From Rickettsiales bacterium (lineage in GTDB: Bacteria > Pseudomonadota > Alphaproteobacteria > TMED109): 6,664 bases of DNA. This document shows, piece by piece, positions 1-5,742 of this stretch. The notes under the pieces were generated by a model. The model did no database searches. It saw only the letters and a program-made list of their open reading frames with translations, and was not told the origin of the DNA. The position numbers and the translations under genes are program-made. Positions within the stretch are counted from its first letter, which is position 1. Each line of letters starts with the position of its first letter. The stretch covers positions 13,135 through 19,798 of the forward strand of contig PBGQ01000021.1 of assembly GCA_002720125.1 (NCBI GenBank). The letters are read 5' to 3'.

Positions 1-1085
1 AGATTATCTTTTATTCCAAGTTTTTCTCTTTCTTTTTTTTCTACAGAAGCGTGAGTCATTATTGCTGGATGTTCAATTAAACTCTCTACTCCTCCTAATG
101 ACTCAGCTAATGCAAAGACCTCAAAATTTTCTAAAAATTTTTTTGTTTTTTTTAAATCTGCTTTTAAGAAAAAAGATATTATACCTCCAAAACCATTCAT
201 TTGCGATTTTGCTAGATGGTGTTGTTTAAAATCTTCTAAACCTGGATAAATTACTTCAAGAATTTTACTATTTCTTTTTAAATACTTAGCAATTTCCATA
301 GCATTGTGGTTATGTCTTTCCATTCTAATAGGCAAAGTTTTTAAACCTCTCAGAGCTAGAAAAGCGTCAAAAGGACCTTGAATTGCTCCTATTGAATTTT
401 GCAAATATTCTATTCTTTCTGCTAACCCCTGATTGTTTGTAGCAATAACTCCTCCTATCATATCTGAGTGACCATTTAGGTATTTGGTCGCAGAGTGCAT
501 TACTAAATCTATGCCAAATTCAAGGGGCCTTTGAATTACTGGACTAGCAAAAGTATTATCTACAACTTTAATAAACTTTCCTTTGATTTTCCCCAATTTA
601 GAAAGATCAACTAGATTTAACATTGGGTTGGTCGGTGTTTCTACCCAGATTATTTTAGTAGACGAGGAAATATGGCTTTCAAGTTTATCAAATTGGTCCG
701 TGTTTAAGAATTTAAATGAAATACCACTATTTTTTTTCTTTACCCTCTCAAACAACCGTCTTGTTCCTCCATATAAATCATCTATAGCAATAACCTCATC
801 TCCAACCTTTAAAAGAGATATTATTGTGTCTGCTGCTGCCATTCCTGAAGCAAAAGCAAATCCGTATTTTCCTCCTTCCAAATCTGCAATACATTTTTCA
901 TATGCAGTTCTTGTAGGGTTTTTTGTTCTTGAGTATTCAAATCCCTTATGAATGCCTGGACTTTTCTGAACATAGGTTGATGAAGCATAAATTGGAACCA
1001 TTATAGCTCCAGTTGATTTATCTGGTTCTTGACCTGAATGTATAGCTTTAGTAGATAAACCTTTCTTTTTAATATTTTTTAACAT
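1..1085 (-). CDS. Cystathionine gamma-lyase / gamma-synthase family PLP enzyme, 3' end cut by window edge
   Basis: Fold-type I, PLP-dependent enzyme of the Cys/Met metabolism family, cytoplasmic. About 361 codons are visible and the family is usually 380-390 residues, so only about 20-30 residues are missing off the left edge. Visible landmarks are YSRTKNPT (51-58), the cofactor loop SGMAAAD (80-86), DLYGGT with Tyr105, ETPTNP (149-154), VVDNTF with the pyridine-binding Asp176, SATKYLNGHSD with Schiff-base Lys201, and SLGGVESLIEHPAIMTH (328-344). Glu333 in that last motif is the residue type found in gamma-synthases and gamma-lyases. The ATG at 1085-1083 overlaps the stop of the upstream cystathionine beta-synthase by 7 bp, and a weak purine-rich AAGAGAG precedes it, so translational coupling is likely. 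Next to a beta-synthase the natural role is gamma-lyase (cystathionine to cysteine, 2-oxobutyrate and ammonia). Sequence alone does not separate this from gamma-synthase (metB). Confidence 0.9.
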   Translation of the reverse strand, partial: MLKNIKKKGLSTKAIHSGQEPDKSTGAIMVPIYASSTYVQKSPGIHKGFEYSRTKNPTRTAYEKCIADLEGGKYGFAFASGMAAADTIISLLKVGDEVIAIDDLYGGTRRLFERVKKKNSGISFKFLNTDQFDKLESHISSSTKIIWVETPTNPMLNLVDLSKLGKIKGKFIKVVDNTFASPVIQRPLEFGIDLVMHSATKYLNGHSDMIGGVIATNNQGLAERIEYLQNSIGAIQGPFDAFLALRGLKTLPIRMERHNHNAMEIAKYLKRNSKILEVIYPGLEDFKQHHLAKSQMNGFGGIISFFLKADLKKTKKFLENFEVFALAESLGGVESLIEHPAIMTHASVEKKEREKLGIKDN

Positions 1086-2446
1086 TTCTCTCTTTTCTTT
1101 AAGTACCACAATAAATCAATTTTACTAACTACACCTACACATAAATTTCCCTTATATACTAAAATATATTCATATTTCCTTATTAGTTTAGTTAATTTAT
1201 TAATACTTTCATTATACTGTATTTTTTTTAATCTTATAATATAGCTCCCTATATTTTCTTGAAATGATTTTTGACTAACAACATCTAATAAGCGGGTATC
1301 ATTAATAATCCCAATTACTTCCTTTTTATTATTGTTTACTAAAATATAGTTAGTATTATTCTCATGCATTAATTTGAAGGCAAGATTACAATTGCTATCT
1401 TTGCTGATAACTGGAAGCAAATTTGATTCATTTCTGTAAGAAACCAAATCACATAAATTATGTTCTTTCCTTCTAAAGTCTAAGCCTTCTTTTATTCTCC
1501 AACTCTCATTATAAATCTTTCTTAAATATTTATCTCCTGCATCGCAGACTAAAGTAACTACGTTTTTTCTTTTGGTCTGTTTTCTGCAGTACTTTATTGC
1601 TGCTGCTATCAAAGTTCCTGAAGATGATCCTGCAAGTATACCTTCTTTTTTAAGTAATTCAGAGCAAGTTTTAATTGCCTGTTCATCATTGATAGTATAA
1701 GCATCATCAATAATTTTTTCGTCTAATAATTGCGGACAAAAATCTTCTCCTATTCCTTCAACTATCCAGGATCCTACGTCCTTACTTAATTTACCTGTTT
1801 TAACAAGATTCTTTAATATTGAACCTTTAGGATCAGCTAAGATAAGTTCACAATCCTTTTTTTTGCTTTTTAAATACTTACCTACACCAGTTATCGTTCC
1901 TCCTGTTCCAACTCCAGCGACAAATGCATCTACTTCGCCATTTAATTGTTTGTATATTTCTGGACCAAGTTCTTGAAAATGAGAGTTAAGATTTGCCAAA
2001 TTAGAAAATTGATTGACATAAAAAGCATTTTTTTCTTCTGCAATTTTTTTAGCAATTTCAAGATAGTACTCTGGATGTCCATTGACTACATCTGATCTAG
2101 CTATAATAACTTGCGCTCCAAGAGCTTTTAGATGAAAAATTTTTTCTACTGTCATTTTGTTGGGTACTACAATAATTACTTTGTACCCTTTTTTTACAGC
2201 CATTATTGACAATGCTATTCCTGTATTCCCAGCAGTTGCTTCGACTATAGTACCTCCTTTTCTTAATAATCCTTGTTTTTCTGCACTCCTAATCATGTTC
2301 CTAGCTGGTCTATCTTTAACTGAACCTCCTAGATTAGTTGACTCTAATTTTAAATAAAGGTTGCAATGTCCAGTATCTATATTGTTAACTAATAACATAG
2401 GTGTGTTCCCTATTAAATTAGTAGCATCTTTAAAAACTTTATCCAT
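1079..2446 (-). CDS. cbs: Cystathionine beta-synthase-like PLP enzyme with C-terminal CBS-domain pair
   Basis: Fold-type II PLP enzyme of 455 residues, predicted to condense serine and homocysteine to cystathionine in the cytoplasm. The catalytic domain (about 1-320) has GNTPM (13-17), GSVKDR with Schiff-base Lys44, TAGNTG (71-76), the phosphate-binding loop GVGTGGT (178-184), VEGIGEDFCPQLLD (229-242) and AGSSSGT (272-278). The stretch GDKYLRKIYNESW (304-316) resembles beta-synthases more than plain O-acetylserine sulfhydrylases (CysK). Residues about 335-455 read as two CBS modules, including VIGIINDTRLLDVV and CVGVVSKIDLLWYLK. That tandem is the regulatory module of eukaryotic and some bacterial beta-synthases. 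There is no N-terminal heme-binding extension. The ATG at 2446 follows AGGA at a 6-nt spacing, the best Shine-Dalgarno in the window. It lies 16 bp after soxA and overlaps the gamma-lyase gene. A cysteine synthase using O-acetylserine or sulfide remains possible. Confidence 0.86.
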   Translation of the reverse strand: MDKVFKDATNLIGNTPMLLVNNIDTGHCNLYLKLESTNLGGSVKDRPARNMIRSAEKQGLLRKGGTIVEATAGNTGIALSIMAVKKGYKVIIVVPNKMTVEKIFHLKALGAQVIIARSDVVNGHPEYYLEIAKKIAEEKNAFYVNQFSNLANLNSHFQELGPEIYKQLNGEVDAFVAGVGTGGTITGVGKYLKSKKKDCELILADPKGSILKNLVKTGKLSKDVGSWIVEGIGEDFCPQLLDEKIIDDAYTINDEQAIKTCSELLKKEGILAGSSSGTLIAAAIKYCRKQTKRKNVVTLVCDAGDKYLRKIYNESWRIKEGLDFRRKEHNLCDLVSYRNESNLLPVISKDSNCNLAFKLMHENNTNYILVNNNKKEVIGIINDTRLLDVVSQKSFQENIGSYIIRLKKIQYNESINKLTKLIRKYEYILVYKGNLCVGVVSKIDLLWYLKKREKC

Positions 2447-2462
2447 ATTATTTCCTAACTAT

Positions 2463-3281
2463 TTATTTTCTTACTGAAGGCGACTCAATACTTAATCCAT
2501 TACCTCGCCAAGACAAATATAGTTGGAGAGCATTATACTCTTTTGAAAATATTTTGTAAGGCTCAGCTCTAGCCTGCTCATTACAAAATTGGATTCTTCT
2601 ATGAACTGAGGCAACTTTAGACCACCTTAATAAATAAGAAGGAAAACCGTTGACATGTCCCTGACTTACTTTTTCAGCCCTCAAATTTAAACCTACTCTA
2701 TCATCATGACATTGATTACACGAAAGGCCCATTTGACCTATTTTCTTAAAATACAATTTTTTACCAAGTTCGTACCAGTCTTTATTATCTGAATTTATTT
2801 CTATGTTCTGTTTCATCCCTCTTGACTGTACAGTAATTAAGGTTGAAAGTCCCAGTAAATTTTTAGACTCTATATCAAATTCTTCAGAAAGCATATTCTT
2901 TGTCCTACAAAGATTTATTCTTTGTTCTAAATTAATAAGTTTCTCATTTAAAACTTTTGGATATTTTAAAGAAATACCCCTCATATTTTCAGGGTCACCA
3001 TGACAGCTTTGACATGAAAAGCTTTCATTCTGAATTAAAACATTTTTCTTCCACAAATTTTTTCCTATTTCAACCCATAAGAAGCCTGGATTCATAAAAT
3101 CATCGTCTTGAATTTCTCTTGTGGAAGGTTCAGCAAAATAATATCCAGATTTCTTAATTGTATCAGCTATTGCTGATGCTGAAATAACACATAATGTCAG
3201 CATACTTAAAATAGTTCTCAATAAATTAGTTTTTTTTTTATATACTATAGTCAATTGGTAAAATTTCATTCCCATCTTCAT
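2463..3281 (-). CDS. soxA: SoxA, diheme c-type cytochrome subunit of the SoxXA complex
   Basis: Periplasmic cytochrome that with SoxX oxidatively attaches thiosulfate to the SoxY cysteine. Two heme c motifs are visible, CQSCH (90-94) and CNQCH (188-192), so this is the diheme form. Each has a later cysteine placed to be its distal ligand: Cys125 in INLCRTKNM and Cys233 in IQFCNEQARAEPY. The second domain is highly typical: CHDDRVGLNLRAEKVSQGH, NGFPSYLLRW, then EYNALQLYLSWRGNGL and a C-terminal ESPSVRK. A secretory signal occupies about 20-39 (LLRTILSMLTLCVISASAIA). The length of 272 is usual for the family. The start is uncertain. The ATG used here overlaps soxZ by 44 bp and puts about 20 unusual residues before the signal. 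A TTG at 3221-3219 (residue 21) would give a compact signal peptide just after the soxZ stop, but has no clear ribosome binding site. Confidence 0.95.
   Translation of the reverse strand: MKMGMKFYQLTIVYKKKTNLLRTILSMLTLCVISASAIADTIKKSGYYFAEPSTREIQDDDFMNPGFLWVEIGKNLWKKNVLIQNESFSCQSCHGDPENMRGISLKYPKVLNEKLINLEQRINLCRTKNMLSEEFDIESKNLLGLSTLITVQSRGMKQNIEINSDNKDWYELGKKLYFKKIGQMGLSCNQCHDDRVGLNLRAEKVSQGHVNGFPSYLLRWSKVASVHRRIQFCNEQARAEPYKIFSKEYNALQLYLSWRGNGLSIESPSVRK
3230..3239 (-). repeat. A10 tract (minus strand) at the soxZ stop / soxA start
   Basis: Ten T on the plus strand, read as A10 on the minus strand. The run supplies the last two bases of the soxZ TAA stop. It then runs through the soxZ-soxA junction, where the soxA start is ambiguous. 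A length change here would not alter SoxZ, but would shift soxA out of frame if its upstream ATG (3281) were used. A downstream TTG start would be unaffected. Confidence 0.8.
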
Positions 3282-3606
3282 CTAAAACCTTTATATATCC
3301 TCTTCTAAAGGACGACTTTGCATAATCATCAATCCACTCTATTTCTATTAATCCCGACTCTTTTGCTTGGAAATGAAATGCTAGATAGGGATTTGCAGAT
3401 ACTCCAGAAAACCAATTAGCCTTAAAAACTAACTTTCCATTATATCTTGCCAATACTTTTTGAATAATAAGTCTTGGATATATTACACCCGTATCAGCAT
3501 CTCTTCTAACACCTGGCTCCATTTCATGTTCAGCTAATGTTTTTACCTTTACTATTTCACCCTTATTTACTACTTCTTTAAATTTTAGTCTTCTAAGCTT
3601 TTCCAT
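3238..3606 (-). CDS. soxZ: SoxZ, sulfur carrier complex subunit
   Basis: Small immunoglobulin-like partner of SoxY. The SoxYZ heterodimer carries the sulfur intermediate in the periplasm. SoxZ usually has no signal peptide and is exported bound to SoxY, and none is seen here. Diagnostic parts are KGEIVKVKTLAEHEMEPGVRRD (15-36), IYPRLIIQKV (42-51), NGKLVFKANW (56-65), the near-invariant SANPYLAFHF (70-79) and ESGLIEIEWIDD (83-94). At 122 residues it is slightly longer than many SoxZ proteins; the last 15 or so residues (VLDEDGNEILPIDYSI) extend past the usual end. The ATG at 3606 lies 1 bp after the soxY stop. The best Shine-Dalgarno (AGGAG) lies inside the soxY tail, about 12 nt upstream, which suggests coupled translation. 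The stop codon runs into a 10-A tract and the annotated soxA start overlaps this gene. Confidence 0.95.
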   Translation of the reverse strand: MEKLRRLKFKEVVNKGEIVKVKTLAEHEMEPGVRRDADTGVIYPRLIIQKVLARYNGKLVFKANWFSGVSANPYLAFHFQAKESGLIEIEWIDDYAKSSFRRGYIKVLDEDGNEILPIDYSI

Positions 3607-3607
3607 T

Positions 3608-4117
3608 TTAAGAACAAGCTCCTAGCATTACATCTACATACTTTTCTATTAGTGAAACTCTACCATCTACCATCTCAGCGACCACAATAAGTGAAGAGCT
3701 TTTTCTTAATCTGCATCTAAAAGATACTTCGGCCTTTCCTGTAAAAGGGAAAAATTCATATACTGCTATTTCTGGAAAAGGATTTTCCATGCCAAGAATA
3801 TGTACTTTAAGTGGATAATCTTTTTCTGTCATAGCCGAGTTAATACTAAATTTTATAGGTACTACATTTCCATCTTCTACCGTATCAGGAATTGATAACT
3901 CTATTAAACCTTCAGAGAGTTTTCTTTTTCTAATTATATTTTTTAGTATTCTTTCGGCCTCTTCTCTATTTGGTTCAATTCTAAAAGTTTGTCTATATGA
4001 TTGAAATCTATCCCTGTAGGGATTGCCATTGGAAAAAATTGTCTTAGAAAATGGAAATAGGAGAAATGCTAATCCTAATTTCAAAAATTTTCTTTTTTTA
4101 ATAAAAAAAATACTCAT
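3608..4117 (-). CDS. soxY: SoxY, sulfur carrier protein with unusual C-terminal arm (LGACS)
   Basis: Sulfur-carrier subunit of SoxYZ. The sulfur chain is built on a cysteine at the end of a flexible C-terminal arm. Family features are the helical segment 52-70, IELSIPDTVEDGNVVPIKF (72-90), the NPFPEIAVYEFFPFTGKAEVSFR stretch (112-134) and SSLIVVAEMVDGR (141-153). The textbook arm is GGCGG; here the protein ends LGACS, so the cysteine (Cys168) remains but the flanking glycines are largely lost. A second cysteine, Cys135, lies in VSFRCRL, where I would expect a non-cysteine residue. The N-terminus has a hydrophobic stretch (about 14-23) preceded by KKRKFLKLG. This resembles a twin-arginine (Tat) motif with the first Arg replaced by Lys. 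Length (169) is normal. The ATG at 4117 lies 1 bp after the soxX stop and has no Shine-Dalgarno, suggesting coupling. Confidence 0.92.
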   Translation of the reverse strand: MSIFFIKKRKFLKLGLAFLLFPFSKTIFSNGNPYRDRFQSYRQTFRIEPNREEAERILKNIIRKRKLSEGLIELSIPDTVEDGNVVPIKFSINSAMTEKDYPLKVHILGMENPFPEIAVYEFFPFTGKAEVSFRCRLRKSSSLIVVAEMVDGRVSLIEKYVDVMLGACS

Positions 4118-4118
4118 A

Positions 4119-4562
4119 TCATTTTAAAGAATAAAGATATTCTACAATATCTTCAACCTCTTTTGCCGTAAGAATTGTTTTTCCAATCATCTCTAAAGGA
4201 GTCCTCGGATTATCTATTTTAACAAAATATGAAGGCATTATACTGTCTGGATTTAATATTTTTGCATTTATTATTCTTAGTCTTATTTCCTCTCTGCTAT
4301 ATTTGCTTCCTATCCCTACTAAAGATGGTCCAAAATTACCCTGAAATTGTTCCTCGGGAATTGGCACTTGATGACAAGAAAGGCAGTTTACTCTTCTTCC
4401 TGATACAATTAGTTTTCCTTCCTCTACATTACCTTTTTTGAGATTATCGACCACGGTAGCTTTTAATTTCTCAATTTCTATTTTATAAGGATTAATAATT
4501 TCCTGTGTAAATAAATTTTGGTTATAGAAAAAAAGAGATATTAAAGTGAAAAAATATTTCAT
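4119..4562 (-). CDS. soxX: SoxX, monoheme c-type cytochrome subunit of the SoxXA complex
   Basis: Small periplasmic cytochrome c that partners SoxA and accepts electrons when thiosulfate is attached to SoxYZ. One heme motif is visible, CLSCH (60-64), in the SoxX context VNCLSCHQVPIPEEQFQGNFGPSLVGIG. Met109 in DSIMPSYF is the likely axial ligand. A C-terminal helix, LTAKEVEDIVEYLYSLK (131-147), completes the cytochrome fold. An N-terminal signal (about 1-20: Lys2, then a Phe/Leu-rich core) directs secretion through Sec. At 147 residues it falls within the SoxX range. It is first in the sox unit and is followed 1 bp later by soxY. No Shine-Dalgarno precedes the ATG. A TATAAT box ends only 6 nt upstream, so the transcript may be leaderless. 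Confidence 0.93.
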   Translation of the reverse strand: MKYFFTLISLFFYNQNLFTQEIINPYKIEIEKLKATVVDNLKKGNVEEGKLIVSGRRVNCLSCHQVPIPEEQFQGNFGPSLVGIGSKYSREEIRLRIINAKILNPDSIMPSYFVKIDNPRTPLEMIGKTILTAKEVEDIVEYLYSLK

Positions 4563-4568
4563 AATGAT

Positions 4569-4574
4569 ATTATA
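4569..4574 (-). promoter_or_regulatory. Candidate -10 box for the sox operon, possibly giving a leaderless soxX mRNA
   Basis: Read on the minus strand, TATAAT is followed by six bases (ATCATT) and then the soxX ATG. With normal -10 to start-site spacing, transcription would begin at or within a base or two of the A of ATG. No good -35 hexamer is seen 16-18 nt upstream (AAGAGT at 17 nt is poor), so the promoter may need an activator or another sigma factor, or the match may be chance. Confidence 0.35.
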
Positions 4575-4577
4575 GAA

Positions 4578-4606
4578 TTAAAATGTTATATACTCTTAAA
4601 TATAAT
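4578..4606 (+). promoter_or_regulatory. Candidate sigma70-type promoter for the plus-strand genes
   Basis: TATAAT at 4601-4606 matches the -10 consensus exactly. TTAAAA at 4578-4583 matches four of six -35 positions with the ideal 17-nt spacer. Transcription would begin near 4613, about 19 nt before the ATG at 4632. In DNA this AT-rich, such matches arise easily by chance; position and spacing are the main support. Confidence 0.45.
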
Positions 4607-4631
4607 AATTATTGAAAATTTAAAGTAAAAT

Positions 4632-5741
4632 ATGAAACCACTTGCAGGAATAAGAGTTATTGATTTTTCAACATTGCTACCAGGTCCTTTAGCTACTCTA
4701 ATGTTGTCTGACGCTGGAGCGGAGGTTATTAAGGTAGAAAAAATAGGTGGAGAAGACATGCGAAAGTCAATTCCAAAGGTAAATGGAGAAAGTTTTTTAT
4801 TTGCTGTTCTCAACAGAGGAAAAAAATCTATTGAAATTGACTTAAAGAACAAAGATGGTTATCGGCGCATTAAAAAACTTATTAAAAGTTGTGATGTTAT
4901 AGTTGAGCAATTTAGACCTGGAGTCATGAAAAGGCTTGGGTTGAATTGGTCTGCTGTAAAAAAAATTAATAAAAAAGTTGTTTACTGTTCTATATCTGGT
5001 TATGGACAAAGTGGTAAAAAACGTCTTAAGGCAGGCCATGACCTTAATTATATGGCAGAGAGTGGTTTGTTATGTTTATCTACAAGCAAAGATGGAACTC
5101 CTACGATACCATCAACTCAAGTAGCTGATATTGCTGGTGGTACTTATCCTGCTTTTATGAATATCTTATTAGGAATTATAAAAGCAAGTAAATCTGGGAA
5201 AGGTAGTTATATAGATATATCCATGTTTGAAAACTTAATACCTTTAGCTTGGCTAGGATTAGGGAGATATCTTTACTCAGGTAATTCTCCCGAAAAAAAT
5301 ACCTTGCATTTAAATGGAGGTACTGCAAGATACAATATATATAGAACTAAAGATAAAAAATACTTAGCTTTAGGAGCTTTAGAAGATAAGTTTTGGCAAA
5401 ACTTTTGTGAAATTATAGGAGCTCCCGCAAAAGTAAAAAATGAAGAATTTAATAGCAACATATTAATTAATAAAATACAAAATATTATTAAAAAAAAGAA
5501 TAGTATATATTGGAAAAAAAAATTAGAGAAACAATATAATATTTGCTGCACTCCTATCGGAAATATTTCAGAATTCTTTAATGATGCACATATAAGAAAA
5601 AAAAAAATATTTGAAAATATTATAGAAATTGGAAAAAAAAACTACCCACTGATTCCAACGGCAGTAAGCAAGGACTTATCTGGAATTAAAAAGAAATCGA
5701 AAGCTCCCAAACTAGGGCAACACAATTACCTAATAAAATGA
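4632..5741 (+). CDS. CoA-transferase family III / alpha-methylacyl-CoA racemase-like protein
   Basis: CaiB/BaiF (family III CoA-transferase) protein of 369 residues, cytoplasmic. Family marks are LAGIRVIDFSTLLPGPLAT (4-22), LSDAGAEVIKVEK (25-37), NRGKKSIEIDLK (61-72), VIVEQFRPGVMKRLGL (89-104) and ISGYGQSG (121-128). Residues equivalent to the racemase catalytic set are present: His136 in AGHDLNY, Asp166 in VADIAGG and Glu251 in LGALEDKFW. As I recall, the mycobacterial racemase MCR uses His126, Asp156 and Glu241, so all three are offset by exactly ten. This favours a 2-methylacyl-CoA racemase (branched-chain or sterol side-chain degradation) over a CoA-transferase, but the substrate is unknown. 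The C-terminal third is lysine-rich and more diverged, and contains an 11-A homopolymer (5597-5607). The ATG at 4632 fits the start of the conserved domain but lacks a Shine-Dalgarno. The next gene starts 1 bp after the stop. Confidence 0.85.
   Translation: MKPLAGIRVIDFSTLLPGPLATLMLSDAGAEVIKVEKIGGEDMRKSIPKVNGESFLFAVLNRGKKSIEIDLKNKDGYRRIKKLIKSCDVIVEQFRPGVMKRLGLNWSAVKKINKKVVYCSISGYGQSGKKRLKAGHDLNYMAESGLLCLSTSKDGTPTIPSTQVADIAGGTYPAFMNILLGIIKASKSGKGSYIDISMFENLIPLAWLGLGRYLYSGNSPEKNTLHLNGGTARYNIYRTKDKKYLALGALEDKFWQNFCEIIGAPAKVKNEEFNSNILINKIQNIIKKKNSIYWKKKLEKQYNICCTPIGNISEFFNDAHIRKKKIFENIIEIGKKNYPLIPTAVSKDLSGIKKKSKAPKLGQHNYLIK
5597..5607 (+). repeat. A11 homopolymer inside the racemase-like gene
   Basis: Eleven consecutive A residues encode part of RKKKI (about residues 322-326). 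The reading frame is open through the run with family-like sequence on both sides, so the gene is intact as read. The run is a likely site of polymerase slippage or sequencing indels. Confidence 0.85.
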
Positions 5742-5742
5742 A

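Larger units (their letters stand above)
4563..4631. promoter_or_regulatory. Divergent intergenic spacer between soxX and the CoA-transferase gene
   Basis: This 69-bp gap is the only place where both gene blocks could start transcription. It is almost pure A/T and holds one TATAAT on each strand, annotated separately. I see no convincing operator: the only neat palindrome, AATAATTATT at 4604-4613, is unremarkable in such AT-rich DNA. The small size suggests that any regulator binding here would affect both directions. Confidence 0.6.

Noticed and set aside
583..951. Plus-strand open frame of 122 codons
   Set aside because: It lies opposite the cystathionine gamma-lyase gene, which has full family motifs in its own frame. 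The plus-strand translation shows no recognisable motif and no ribosome binding site.
2157..2357. Small plus-strand frame inside the CBS gene
   Set aside because: Antisense to the conserved Lys44 and TAGNTG region of the beta-synthase; no independent support.
2803..3003. Small plus-strand frame inside soxA
   Set aside because: Antisense to the first heme domain of SoxA; no motif or start signal.
4229..4441. Plus-strand hydrophobic frame inside soxX
   Set aside because: Antisense to the heme-binding region of SoxX; its composition is that expected from reversed coding sequence.
4604..4613. Perfect palindrome AATAATTATT in the divergent spacer, a possible operator
   Set aside because: Made only of A and T in a nearly pure A/T spacer, short, and without a repeat copy. 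Chance is the simpler explanation.
4586..4852. Minus-strand open frame of 88 codons opposite the start of the racemase-like gene
   Set aside because: Antisense shadow of conserved coding sequence. It would also occupy the divergent promoter region.
4842..5039. Minus-strand frame of 65 codons
   Set aside because: Antisense to the conserved middle part of the racemase-like gene.
5273..5551. Minus-strand frame with long Phe/Leu runs that looks like a membrane protein
   Set aside because: The apparent hydrophobicity comes from reading lysine-rich AAA codons backwards as TTT/TTC. It lies fully antisense to the racemase-like gene.
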